DNA from: Lutimonas zeaxanthinifaciens
GTDB lineage: Bacteria > Bacteroidota > Bacteroidia > Flavobacteriales > Flavobacteriaceae
Reading direction: 5' to 3'
Length of the DNA: 64,000 bases
Assembly (NCBI RefSeq): GCF_030503675.1
Contig: NZ_CP129964.1
Location: forward strand, 1,984,001-2,048,000
Shown: positions 44,505-53,085 of the stretch, piece after piece
Layout: each line of letters opens with the position of its first letter
Numbering within the stretch: position 1 is the first letter of the stretch
Translations under genes and position numbers: made by a program
The notes under the pieces: model-generated
Database searches by the model: none
The model's input: the letters and a program-made list of their open reading frames with translations, nothing else
What the model was told of the DNA's origin: nothing

Positions 44505-44645
44505 TTAATTCAAATGAAACATTAAGCTTTCTTTTTCTGTCTTGACCGCTTTGATCGATTTCGAATAATTTAGTAAAAATGAAATCGTTTCCGATTTTGG
44601 ATCAAGTTTTTCTTTGAAAAATCTTTCAGTGTAAAGTTTTGCCAT
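44505..44645 (-). CDS. 46-residue conserved-looking small protein
   Basis: Starts ATG at 44645 (MAKLYTERFFKEKL) and ends MFHLN. Too short for routine gene calling. I recall similar short proteins in Flavobacteriaceae, with the core ISFLLNYSKSIKAV and a net positive charge; this recollection supports it but is not a search. It lies between the ECF sigma factor gene upstream and the nth terminator, on the same strand as the sigma factor gene, so it may be the last cistron of that transcript. Function unknown. Confidence 0.55.
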   Translation of the reverse strand: MAKLYTERFFKEKLDPKSETISFLLNYSKSIKAVKTEKESLMFHLN

Positions 44646-44730
44646 AAATCTTATAATTTTTTAGGGATTAATAAGATAACGGACAAAAATAATTATTATT
44701 GTACGAACATTAAAAAAATTTAATTTTCTG

Positions 44731-45315
44731 TTAATTTGTTAAAATAATATTATTGTTGTCTATCATTTTCCTTAAGTTGATCAAGGCATACCTCATTCTA
44801 CCTAAAGCAGTATTAATACTCACATTGGTCTGCTCAGAAATTTCTTTAAAGCTCATGTCTTTAAAAATTCTCATCATCAAAACTTCTCTTTGGTCTTCTG
44901 GTAACTCCTCTACCAATTTCTTTACATCTTCATGAATCTGATTCTTGATGATCTTACCTTCAGCACTTAATGAGTCATCACTCAAAACTGAAAAGATATC
45001 GAATTCATCCGTATTCTGAAAAGTTGGCATTCTGTTCCCTTTCCTGAAGAAATCAATAATTAAATTGTGTGCAATTCGCATGGTCCAGGGTAAAAATTTA
45101 CCCTCTTCATTGTATTTACCCATTTTCAAAGTATTGATCACTTTGATAAAAGTATCCTGAAAAATGTCATCAGCAACATCTCTGTCTTGTACTTTTGAAT
45201 AAATAAAACTGAAAATTCTTTGTTTGTGACGCAGGATTAAGATTTCTAAACAACGTTCGTTACCTGCAATGTAGTTACTAACTAAGACACTATCGTCTAA
45301 TTTCTGTGTATGCAT
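44731..45315 (-). CDS. ECF-type RNA polymerase sigma factor
   Basis: 194 residues. Region 2 (about 20-95): DVADDIFQDTFIKVIN and WTMRIAHNLIIDFFR; region 4 (about 125-185): LPEDQREVLMMRIFKDMSFKEISEQTNVS split over the helix-turn-helix, with NVSINTALGRMRYALINLRK completing it. No anti-sigma gene next to it. A long leader of roughly 140 bases follows its promoter. Confidence 0.9.
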   Translation of the reverse strand: MHTQKLDDSVLVSNYIAGNERCLEILILRHKQRIFSFIYSKVQDRDVADDIFQDTFIKVINTLKMGKYNEEGKFLPWTMRIAHNLIIDFFRKGNRMPTFQNTDEFDIFSVLSDDSLSAEGKIIKNQIHEDVKKLVEELPEDQREVLMMRIFKDMSFKEISEQTNVSINTALGRMRYALINLRKMIDNNNIILTN

Positions 45316-45461
45316 AATTCCCCTTTTTTTGTTTGAAGCCTTAATACTATTCAGCTTCTAATTATTATTGTTATGAAAAGTAGAACTATACTATATACAA
45401 AAATTTTTAAATTAATAAATCGTTAGGGGAGACTAGTCTAATTTCTCATAAAGTCTCTGGA

Positions 45462-45494
45462 CAAATATAAATAACTTTTTTTCTTATAAACAAA
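45462..45494 (-). promoter_or_regulatory. Bacteroidetes-type promoter for the ECF sigma factor gene
   Basis: Minus strand: TTTG at 45494-45491, 21 bases, TATATTTG at 45469-45462. The transcript would start near 45455, leaving a leader of about 140 bases that holds the palindrome AGACTAGTCT (45430-45439). Confidence 0.6.
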
Positions 45495-45559
45495 TTTTTT
45501 TGTGATTTATTTTACTTTTATTAACATTTATCAGTCTTTTTTTAACAAAAAAACCTATG

Positions 45560-45567
45560 TATCTTTG
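45560..45567 (+). promoter_or_regulatory. candidate -7 box for uvrA
   Basis: TATCTTTG, exact TAnnTTTG, 32 bases before the TTG start. Only a T-run lies at the -33 position. Confidence 0.5.
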
Positions 45568-45599
45568 TAAAATATTTACCCTAAAATAAATGTAACTCC

Positions 45600-48371
45600 T
45601 TGAATAACAGTAATTTTAAAGATTTTATATCAATATCCGGTGCCTCACTTCATAATTTGAAGAATTTAGACGTAAAAATTCCAAGAAATAAGCTTGTTGT
45701 GCTCACCGGACTCTCCGGATCGGGCAAATCAAGCCTTGCTTTTGACACACTTTATGCTGAAGGTCAGCGCAGATATGTGGAAAGTTTGTCCTCTTATGCG
45801 AGGCAGTTCATGGGAAAATTAAATAAACCAAAAGTAACCTCCATCAAAGGGATATCTCCTGCGATAGCCATCGAGCAGAAAGTAAACAGCACTAATCCAA
45901 GATCAACAGTTGGAACAACTACTGAAATCTATGATTATTTAAAACTATTGTATGCCAGAATAGGGCGAACTTATTCTCCTATATCGGGAAAAGAAGTAAA
46001 AAAAGACTCGGTTTCTGATGTAATTGATCACATAAAAGGCATGGAGATAGGTGAAAAAGTTCTACTGATTGCTCCGGTTCATACCGACGAGACGAGAGAA
46101 TTGCCCATGGTCATCTCAATTTTAAAGCAACAAGGGTTTTCAAGATTACTCGTTGACGGTAAAACAATTCGTATTGACAAATTTGATCCAAATACAAATA
46201 GTGATGTCTGGCTGGTTGTTGATCGGATAGTGATTCAGGAAGGTGAGGATTTTTACAACAGGCTCGCGGATTCAATACAAACGGCCTTTTACGAAGGTAA
46301 AGGTGATTGTTCGCTTCAACTGATTGATTCTGAAAAAAGAATAACCTTTAGTAACCGATTTGAACAGGATGGGATAACTTTTCTGGAACCCAATGTACAT
46401 TTTTTCAGCTTTAACAATCCGTATGGAGCATGTAAAAACTGCGAGGGTTATGGAAACATTATCGGAATAGATGATGATCTGGTTATCCCAAACACTTCCT
46501 TATCTATTTATGACGATGCCATCTTACCCTGGAAAAGTGACTCGTTCCGTATTTATAAGGAAGAATTAGTATTAAATGCTTATAAATTTGATTTTCCGAT
46601 ACATAAACCCATATTTGAATTAAGTGAAGAACAGTACGCGTTACTATGGAACGGAAACGAATATTTCAGTGGGTTGCATCAATTCTTTAAGCACTTGGAA
46701 GAAAAGAGCTATAAGATTCAGTATCGTGTCATGCTTTCTAGATACAGGGGGAAAACCAAATGTACAACCTGTAACGGTAAGCGCCTGAGAAAAGAGGCGA
46801 CTTATGTAAAGGTGCATGGCAAGGATATTACGGAACTGGTAGACCTACCCATCGATGAGGTTCTGGATTTTTTTAATCAATTAGAACTTTCAAAATATGA
46901 GGCACAAATAGCTAAAAGGCTATTAACCGAAATTAGGAACAGATTGAGTTTTCTTAATGATGTTGGATTGAATTATTTGAGTTTGAACAGAAACTCCAAT
47001 ACGCTGTCCGGAGGAGAAAGTCAACGAATTAACTTAGCTACCTCTTTAGGAAGCAGCCTGGTAGGATCTATGTATATTCTTGACGAACCGAGTATAGGAT
47101 TACATTCACGGGATACCGAAAGACTGATCAATGTGCTTTTTAAGCTGAGAGATCTTGGAAATACTGTAATTGTGGTTGAACATGACGAAGATATTATCCG
47201 GGTAGCGGATCATGTGATTGATATTGGTCCGGAAGCAGGTAGCTTTGGAGGAGAGCTGGTTGCTGAAGGCGCCGTTGAAAAGATATTAAAATCAGATTCT
47301 CTGACGGCTAAATACCTGAATGGTCAACTTAAAATTGAAATTCCGCAAAAAAGACGAAGTTCAAAAAAATATATTGAAATACTGGGCGCAAGGGCCAATA
47401 ACCTTAAGAACATTGATGTAAAACTCCCTTTGAATTCACTTACGATGATCACAGGAGTTTCAGGAAGTGGTAAAAGTACGCTGATCAGAAACATCCTTTA
47501 CCCTGCCCTTCAAAAGGAAATTCATAAATATGGTGAAAAACCGGGTCAATTTTCCGAGATAAAAGGAGCAATCAGTTCCCTGCAAAATATTGAATTTATC
47601 AACCAAAATCCCATAGGAAGGTCGAGCCGATCAAATCCAGTAACCTATATCAAGGCCTATGATGATATTCGCGGGCTTTATACAGATCAAAAACTATCCA
47701 AAATCAGAGGATATAAGGCCAAATTCTTTTCGTTTAATGTTGACGGGGGTCGTTGTGACACTTGCAAAGGAGAAGGAGAGGTCACCATAGAAATGCAGTT
47801 CATGGCCGATGTTCACCTTGAGTGTGAAACGTGTAAAGGAAAAAGATTTAAAAAGGAAGTGTTAGAAATCGAATACGAGGGTAAGAACATTAACGACATT
47901 CTGGAGACTACCGTGGATGAGGCGATTGAGTTCTTTTCGGAAAACGGTGAAAATAAAATTGTAAACAAATTAAAACCCTTACAGGATGTGGGGCTTGGAT
48001 ATGTACAACTTGGGCAGGCATCTTCAACGCTCTCCGGCGGTGAGGCACAACGAATCAAACTGGCGTCCTTCCTTGTAAAAGGAAACAGCAAGGAGAAGAC
48101 TTTGTTCATTTTTGACGAACCATCCACCGGGCTTCATTTTCACGATATCAATAAATTACTTAAATCTTTCAATGCATTGATTGATAAGGGTCATTCAATT
48201 ATTGTGATCGAGCATAACCTGGACCTGATCAAATGTGCCGACCATATTGTCGACCTGGGACCTGAAGGGGGGAAAAAAGGCGGTGCTGTAATCGCACAAG
48301 GAACCCCCGAAGAAATTGAACAGATTCAAGGTTCCTATACCGCAAAATATCTAAAGGAAAAACTCGCTTAA
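45600..48371 (+). CDS. uvrA: excinuclease ABC subunit A
   Basis: 923 residues; damage-recognition ATPase of nucleotide excision repair. TTG start. Two ABC modules: Walker A GLSGSGKSSLAF and GVSGSGKSTLIR; signatures LSGGESQRINLA and LSGGEAQRIKLA; Walker B stretches with LDEPS and FDEPST. Zinc sites: CKNCEGYGNI with CTTCNGKRLRKE, and CDTCKGEGEV with CETCKGKRFKKEV. Near-full length relative to E. coli (940), so a class I UvrA rather than the shorter UvrA2. Confidence 0.96.
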   Translation: MNNSNFKDFISISGASLHNLKNLDVKIPRNKLVVLTGLSGSGKSSLAFDTLYAEGQRRYVESLSSYARQFMGKLNKPKVTSIKGISPAIAIEQKVNSTNPRSTVGTTTEIYDYLKLLYARIGRTYSPISGKEVKKDSVSDVIDHIKGMEIGEKVLLIAPVHTDETRELPMVISILKQQGFSRLLVDGKTIRIDKFDPNTNSDVWLVVDRIVIQEGEDFYNRLADSIQTAFYEGKGDCSLQLIDSEKRITFSNRFEQDGITFLEPNVHFFSFNNPYGACKNCEGYGNIIGIDDDLVIPNTSLSIYDDAILPWKSDSFRIYKEELVLNAYKFDFPIHKPIFELSEEQYALLWNGNEYFSGLHQFFKHLEEKSYKIQYRVMLSRYRGKTKCTTCNGKRLRKEATYVKVHGKDITELVDLPIDEVLDFFNQLELSKYEAQIAKRLLTEIRNRLSFLNDVGLNYLSLNRNSNTLSGGESQRINLATSLGSSLVGSMYILDEPSIGLHSRDTERLINVLFKLRDLGNTVIVVEHDEDIIRVADHVIDIGPEAGSFGGELVAEGAVEKILKSDSLTAKYLNGQLKIEIPQKRRSSKKYIEILGARANNLKNIDVKLPLNSLTMITGVSGSGKSTLIRNILYPALQKEIHKYGEKPGQFSEIKGAISSLQNIEFINQNPIGRSSRSNPVTYIKAYDDIRGLYTDQKLSKIRGYKAKFFSFNVDGGRCDTCKGEGEVTIEMQFMADVHLECETCKGKRFKKEVLEIEYEGKNINDILETTVDEAIEFFSENGENKIVNKLKPLQDVGLGYVQLGQASSTLSGGEAQRIKLASFLVKGNSKEKTLFIFDEPSTGLHFHDINKLLKSFNALIDKGHSIIVIEHNLDLIKCADHIVDLGPEGGKKGGAVIAQGTPEEIEQIQGSYTAKYLKEKLA

Positions 48372-48406
48372 AAAAAGAAAAATTCCTTATCACACAAAAT
48401 GGGAAT

Positions 48407-49084
48407 TTAATTCAGTTTATCACGTTTTTCTTTCGCAAGAACAAACTCAGGTTGAATTTTGAGTGCTTTCTCATAACTGGACTTAGCTTCAGGAATTTTA
48501 TTAAGCTCCTCCTCAATGACACCTTTTAGATAAGGTATAGCAGCCAGTAACTCTATTTGTTGCGTATGATTCTGGTTTATAGAGAAATTTACCTGAACCT
48601 TTCCGGTATCATTCAAGGTCTCTACTTTCTTAATTGTGGCATAAGCCTCCTCAAATTTATTCATAGACAGTTGAAGCTTGGCAACGTTATACCCGTGATA
48701 ATTATTATTACTCAGGGCAAATAATTCTGAATAAGCCTCCATGCTCTTATCAAGGGCTCCTATAGATTCAAGGGATATGGCTTTTAACTCCAGAATGGCC
48801 TGATTCTTTGGATCTCTCTCCAAAACTTCATTGGCCATTAAAAAACAAGAAGCATATTTTCTTGTTGAAAAATAGATATATGCAAGACTGTCTTTATATG
48901 TACTGTTTTCTCCTTCTAAAGAAATCAGTTTGTACATACTGTAGGTAGCCACATTCTGATCGCCGAATCTTTTTGCATTTTTAATGATCTCCTTTTCAAT
49001 AGCTATAGATTCTTCTTTAGATGCCTGAGCAAAAATGGATACTCCAATAAGGCTCATGATAAAAGCCGTGTACAAATTTTTCAT
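48407..49084 (-). CDS. exported TPR-repeat protein
   Basis: 225 residues; signal peptide MKNLYTAFIMSLIGVSIFAQA. Alpha-helical TPR-like repeats from about residue 60 (YIYFSTRKYASCFLMANEVLERDP; LELKAISLESIGALDKSMEAYSELF, quoted in pieces: SIGALDKSMEAYSELF) through SYEKALKIQPEFVLAKEK. Likely a periplasmic or secreted scaffold. Stops 35 bases from the uvrA stop; a weak 7-bp stem lies there. Function unknown. Confidence 0.8.
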   Translation of the reverse strand: MKNLYTAFIMSLIGVSIFAQASKEESIAIEKEIIKNAKRFGDQNVATYSMYKLISLEGENSTYKDSLAYIYFSTRKYASCFLMANEVLERDPKNQAILELKAISLESIGALDKSMEAYSELFALSNNNYHGYNVAKLQLSMNKFEEAYATIKKVETLNDTGKVQVNFSINQNHTQQIELLAAIPYLKGVIEEELNKIPEAKSSYEKALKIQPEFVLAKEKRDKLN

Positions 49085-49175
49085 AATAATTATTTTTTCG
49101 GGCTCAAAAATATTGATTTTATTGGAATAATAAATTCTTTTTCAAAAGATTAACAAAGGTTTAAACAAAGCATAA

Positions 49176-49206
49176 AAAAAACGTCCAGAAAGTCTGGACG
49201 TTTTTT
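49176..49206. terminator. bidirectional terminator after tRNA-His
   Basis: CGTCCAGA and TCTGGACG form a perfect stem around AAG, extended by six A-T pairs on each side. On the minus strand it ends the tRNA-His transcript 9 bases past the tRNA. Confidence 0.88.
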
Positions 49207-49214
49207 GTTTTTTG

Positions 49215-49289
49215 GGTGGAAGACCGGATTCGAACCGGCGACCCTCGGTACCACAAACCGATGCTCTAACCAACTGAGCTACAACCACC
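49215..49289 (-). tRNA. tRNA-His (anticodon GTG)
   Basis: 75 bases including G-1. D-arm GCTCAGTTGGTTAGAGC, anticodon stem TCGGT/ACCGA with loop TTGTGGT (anticodon GTG), T-loop TTCGAAT, discriminator C73 opposite G-1 as required for histidine. CCA is not encoded. Two adjacent acceptor-stem positions, 5-68 and 6-67, are U opposite U (see findings). Promoter and terminator both fit. Confidence 0.93.
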
Positions 49290-49325
49290 GTGATACTTTG
49301 AATTTACTTCTTATAAATTCGGGTG

Positions 49326-49356
49326 CAAATATAATCTATTTCCCAACTTCTTCAAA
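49326..49356 (-). promoter_or_regulatory. promoter of tRNA-His
   Basis: Minus strand: TTTG (49356-49353), 19 bases, TATATTTG (49333-49326), with the tRNA 5' end 37 bases further on. Best promoter match in the window. Confidence 0.75.
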
Positions 49357-49405
49357 TAAAAAGTAAATTTTTATTGAAAATAATTACGTCAGATTTAATT
49401 CTTTT

Positions 49406-50125
49406 TCAGAGTAACATATCCAGGTTGTCAACGGCCAAATGGCGCTCAACTGTAAAGCCCTCAGCGTGATCTTTTCCGATAAGGCGTCCAAGGTCCCGGG
49501 CCCTGTAGGTTATACTGTCCAAAAAGTTCTTACTGGATATAGGTGATACCGGTTCTTTAGAGGACGGATCGTAAAACTGGGATCCATAGGCCATAACAGC
49601 CTCTATTTTTTTCTCGATAAAACCAGTCACATCCACAACAAAATCAGGCTTTAAATTCTCCCACTGAATATAGTGGTAAACCCGATCAGGCCGCCATGAA
49701 TCCTGCAAGTTACCATCCTCGAAAGTCTCTATTTTCCTCAGCCCTGACAGAAAACAGGCATCAGAAACCAGTTTACTGCCTTTGGCATGGTCTATATGTC
49801 GATCCTGAACCGCATTACACAAAACAATTTCAGGTTTATAATTTCTTATCACCCTGATCACTTCCATCTGATGTTTTTCGTCATTCACAAAGAATCCATC
49901 TTTAAACCCCAGGTTTTCCCGAACATGCACACCGAGGATCTCAGCTGCTTTAGCCGCTTCTTTATCTCTTATCTCTGCTGATCCTCTTGTTCCAAGTTCT
50001 CCCCGGGTAAGGTCCAGAATCCCTACTTTTTTACCATTTGAGATCTCCTTTGCCAGGGTCGCGGCGCACCCCAATTCCACGTCATCAGGATGGGCCCCTA
50101 TTGCTAAAATGTCTAATTTTTCCAT
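49406..50125 (-). CDS. bshB1: bacillithiol biosynthesis deacetylase BshB1
   Basis: About 239 residues from the ATG giving MEKLDILAIGAHPDDVELG; LmbE/PIG-L-like zinc deacetylase that removes acetyl from GlcNAc-malate in bacillithiol synthesis. Seen: AIGAHPDDVELG with the His-x-x-Asp-Asp zinc motif, DLTRGELGTRGS, ENLGFKDGFF, and the third zinc His in QDRHIDHAKGSKL. The sequence agrees with BshB1 rather than a general deacetylase. One base after the trans-sulfuration gene, in one transcript. Confidence 0.94.
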   Translation of the reverse strand: MEKLDILAIGAHPDDVELGCAATLAKEISNGKKVGILDLTRGELGTRGSAEIRDKEAAKAAEILGVHVRENLGFKDGFFVNDEKHQMEVIRVIRNYKPEIVLCNAVQDRHIDHAKGSKLVSDACFLSGLRKIETFEDGNLQDSWRPDRVYHYIQWENLKPDFVVDVTGFIEKKIEAVMAYGSQFYDPSSKEPVSPISSKNFLDSITYRARDLGRLIGKDHAEGFTVERHLAVDNLDMLL

Positions 50126-50126
50126 A

Positions 50127-51266
50127 TTATTTTTCAAAAGCCTGAATTAAATCATCAAGTATATCTTCTTTATTTTCAAGCCCCACAGACAATCGCAGTA
50201 AATTATCCGAGATTCCCAGCTTCATTCTTTCTTCATAAGACAGTAGCGCATGCGAAGTCAAACTCGGTTGTATTATGGTAGATTCGATTCCGGCAAGGCT
50301 CATTGAAGATTTGATCATTTTCAGTTTATGTTGAAAAGATTTTGCATCAATATCATCTGCAAGATCAAATGACAGCATTCCGCCAAACCCATACATTTGT
50401 TCCCTTGCTAACTCATGCTTATTGTGACTTTTCAAACCCGGATAATAAACTTTTTTAACCAATGCGATTTCAGTCAACTTCTCTGCTATAAACTGGGCAT
50501 TTTCATTGTGTTTTTCGATTCTCAATGCCAGTGTTTTCATACTTCGCTCTAGTAAAAAACACATAAAATCACTCAGATTTCCACCAAAGTTTCTTCCCTT
50601 ATACATTACCCTGTCCACCAATTCCTTGTTACCGGCTACGGCTCCGGCACTAATATCACTGTGTCCTCCCAGATATTTGGTCGCGCTGTGTATTACCAGA
50701 TTTACACCTAAATCCAGTGGAGTCTGGTTGATAGGTGAGGCAAAAGTGTTGTCAATCATACTAATTAGCCCCTTCTCTTTGGCCAGTTTGGCTACTCCTC
50801 GAACATCGGTTATATTTAATAGCGGATTCGAGGGTGTTTCCATATAGATCACCTTTGTGTTTTCTCGGATCTCGCTTTCAAAATCAGAGATTTCCATCCC
50901 TTTGGTAAACGAATAAGCAATCCCGTATTTAGAAAATTCTTCCTGCACAAGATGATGGCTGCCACCATAAATCTCATTTTGAAATACAACATGGTCACCA
51001 CTTTCAAGAAATGCAAACAGACTCGTGCTTATCGCAGCCATACCACTGGAAAAGGGCAGTGCCGCCTCAGCATTTTCCAATGCCGCAAGTTTTTTGGCTA
51101 TCACTTGTTGATTTGGGGTATTAAAATACCTTGGGTATCTTTTTTCCTCAACATCCATAAACGGATAAGATGTTGCCAGATATATTGGAGAAATAGCTCC
51201 TCCAAATTGCTGATCCTGGATCTGGCCCTCGTGAATGCATGCTGTATGGTTGGTTTTCCTTGTCAT
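50127..51266 (-). CDS. trans-sulfuration PLP enzyme (cystathionine gamma-synthase/lyase family)
   Basis: 379 residues of the Cys/Met-metabolism PLP family. Seen: FSSGMAAISTSLFAF, the tyrosine-containing YMETPSNPLLNITD, and the PLP Lys in VIHSATKYLGGHSDIS. Family members interconvert cysteine, homocysteine and cystathionine or split methionine; the sequence does not separate synthase, beta- or gamma-lyase. It is the first gene of a unit whose second gene is bshB1, so cysteine supply for bacillithiol is a sensible reason for the pairing. Confidence 0.85.
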   Translation of the reverse strand: MTRKTNHTACIHEGQIQDQQFGGAISPIYLATSYPFMDVEEKRYPRYFNTPNQQVIAKKLAALENAEAALPFSSGMAAISTSLFAFLESGDHVVFQNEIYGGSHHLVQEEFSKYGIAYSFTKGMEISDFESEIRENTKVIYMETPSNPLLNITDVRGVAKLAKEKGLISMIDNTFASPINQTPLDLGVNLVIHSATKYLGGHSDISAGAVAGNKELVDRVMYKGRNFGGNLSDFMCFLLERSMKTLALRIEKHNENAQFIAEKLTEIALVKKVYYPGLKSHNKHELAREQMYGFGGMLSFDLADDIDAKSFQHKLKMIKSSMSLAGIESTIIQPSLTSHALLSYEERMKLGISDNLLRLSVGLENKEDILDDLIQAFEK

Positions 51267-51296
51267 TTATCAATTATTTCTTTCTGATTTGATCGT

Positions 51297-51304
51297 CAAA
51301 TATA
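51297..51304 (-). promoter_or_regulatory. candidate -7 box for the trans-sulfuration/bshB1 unit
   Basis: Minus strand TATATTTG, exact match, 31 bases before the ATG. A short palindrome TTTGATCGTCAAA (51288-51300) overlaps it. Confidence 0.5.
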
Positions 51305-51357
51305 ACCATACTCAGTGTATTATTTAATTTTCTACTTCTGTAAAAGAAAGAATTCTC

Positions 51358-53085
51358 CTAGTATCCTGCAGCTGTGTCGTCTCCTCTTGGATCCGCGCCG
51401 GCTTCGAGCTTTCCATTCTCCAACACCAGAATGGCGTCTACACGCCCTAAGGATCCTGATCCTGGTCTTATCTTTGGATGGTATCCTTTCTGTCTTAAAA
51501 ATTCAAACTGAATCGTATCAAATGTTTTTTCGAATAGAATTCTATCGGGTAACCATTGATGGTGAAATCTATCAGAAGAAACTGATTCCTGCATTCCCAT
51601 ATCGTATTCCAGTACATTGAGAATATTCTGAAAAACAGATGTCATGATCGTGGATCCCCCTGGAGACCCCACTACCATTTTTAATTGGCCTTTTTCTTCT
51701 ACAATGGTTGGAGTCATGGAACTTAGCATCCTTTTCTCAGGAGCTATTGCGTTGGCTTCTGCTCCAACAAGACCATAACTATTAGGATGGCCCACTTTTG
51801 AGCTGAAATCATCCATTTCATTATTTAGAAAAAAACCGGCGGCTTTAACAAAGACCTTTGAACCATATGCACTATTTAAGGTGGTTGTAACGGCAACTGC
51901 ATTTCCCTTCGCATCCACGATAGAATAATGTGTGGTTTGATCACTTTCGAATACCTCAATATTCCCGTGTGAAACTTCAGATGAAGGAGTGGCTGAATCG
52001 AAGGAAAAATTTTCCATTCTTTGCTTGTTGTATTCTGAAGAAAGTAAAGTTTCTACAGGGATATCAATAAAATCCGGATCACCTAGAAAATAGGCTCGAT
52101 CGGCATAAACACGTCTTTCTGATTCCGTAAGCAACTGTATATAAGAGGCTCCATTGTGTTTAATCTTTTTAAAATCAAATGGCTCGACACTCTTTAAAAG
52201 TTGTGAAAGACATATACCGCCACTCGAAGGTGGCCCCATTGAAATTATTTTATAGGACCGATAATCAGATTCTACGGGATCACGCCAGATCGGTTTGTAC
52301 TTCGCAAGATCCTCCAAGGTGATTATTCCGTCAAGGCTCTGCAAATGTTCAACAAGCAATTCACCGGTTTTTCCCTGGTAAAATTCATCAGGGCCATGAT
52401 CCCTGATCCTTTCAAGGGTATTGGCCAATTCAGGTAACTTCATGGTGTCTCCTGGCTTCCAGACTCTGTGTATAAAAGATTCTTCCCCATTGACCATTTT
52501 AACCTTTTCTTTTACTCCGTTAAAATTACCAGCTTGCATCTCGGTAACAACTACACCTTTATTTGCTAATTTGATAGCAGGATTAATGAGAACCTCAAAG
52601 GGTAAACTTCCTAATTTACTATGTATTTCGAATAGCCCTGCAATGGTTCCAGGCACCCCAACCGCCATGCCTCCTGTCCTACTTTTATCCGGAATTGGAT
52701 TACCATCGTCATCGAGATACATATCTCTTGATGCGTTTAAAGGCGCTTTCTCCCTAAAGTCAATGCTTCCGGTTTCACCATCCGATTTTCGGAAAACCAT
52801 AAATCCTCCGCCTCCAATATTTCCGGCCTGGGGATAAGATACGGCGAGAGCAAGATCTGTAGCGATCATCGCGTCAAACGCGTTACCCCCTTTTTTTAAA
52901 ATCTCAAGGCCTATTTTTGAAGCTTCACCACGGGCACTTACTACCATTCCATGCTCAGCTATAACACCTGTTTTGTGCCGATCTTCGGTAACCTTACTCC
53001 TATCTTTGTCCTCACATCCTAAAATTCCTAAACCAAGCCAAAGAAAGACAACCAGAAATTTATAACCTTTATTTCTATCTCTCAT
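51358..53085 (-). CDS. ggt: gamma-glutamyltransferase
   Basis: 575 residues. Lipobox GILGC near residue 24, so a lipoprotein. Autocatalytic cleavage is predicted just before Thr384 in QTTHYSIVDAKGN, the Thr nucleophile of the small subunit, followed by NNEMDDFSS and LSSMTPTIV with glycine pair. Cleaves or transfers gamma-glutamyl groups from glutathione and other gamma-glutamyl compounds outside the cytoplasm. As bacillithiol is this cell's thiol, the substrate may be imported peptide or glutathione from outside. Its start overlaps the acpH stop by 11 bases, so it lies downstream of acpH in one unit. Confidence 0.93.
   Translation of the reverse strand: MRDRNKGYKFLVVFLWLGLGILGCEDKDRSKVTEDRHKTGVIAEHGMVVSARGEASKIGLEILKKGGNAFDAMIATDLALAVSYPQAGNIGGGGFMVFRKSDGETGSIDFREKAPLNASRDMYLDDDGNPIPDKSRTGGMAVGVPGTIAGLFEIHSKLGSLPFEVLINPAIKLANKGVVVTEMQAGNFNGVKEKVKMVNGEESFIHRVWKPGDTMKLPELANTLERIRDHGPDEFYQGKTGELLVEHLQSLDGIITLEDLAKYKPIWRDPVESDYRSYKIISMGPPSSGGICLSQLLKSVEPFDFKKIKHNGASYIQLLTESERRVYADRAYFLGDPDFIDIPVETLLSSEYNKQRMENFSFDSATPSSEVSHGNIEVFESDQTTHYSIVDAKGNAVAVTTTLNSAYGSKVFVKAAGFFLNNEMDDFSSKVGHPNSYGLVGAEANAIAPEKRMLSSMTPTIVEEKGQLKMVVGSPGGSTIMTSVFQNILNVLEYDMGMQESVSSDRFHHQWLPDRILFEKTFDTIQFEFLRQKGYHPKIRPGSGSLGRVDAILVLENGKLEAGADPRGDDTAAGY

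Noticed and set aside
48380-48408. AAATTCC/GGAATTT stem between uvrA and the TPR gene
   Set aside because: 7-bp AT-rich stem with a 15-base loop and no clear T-run; could be chance.
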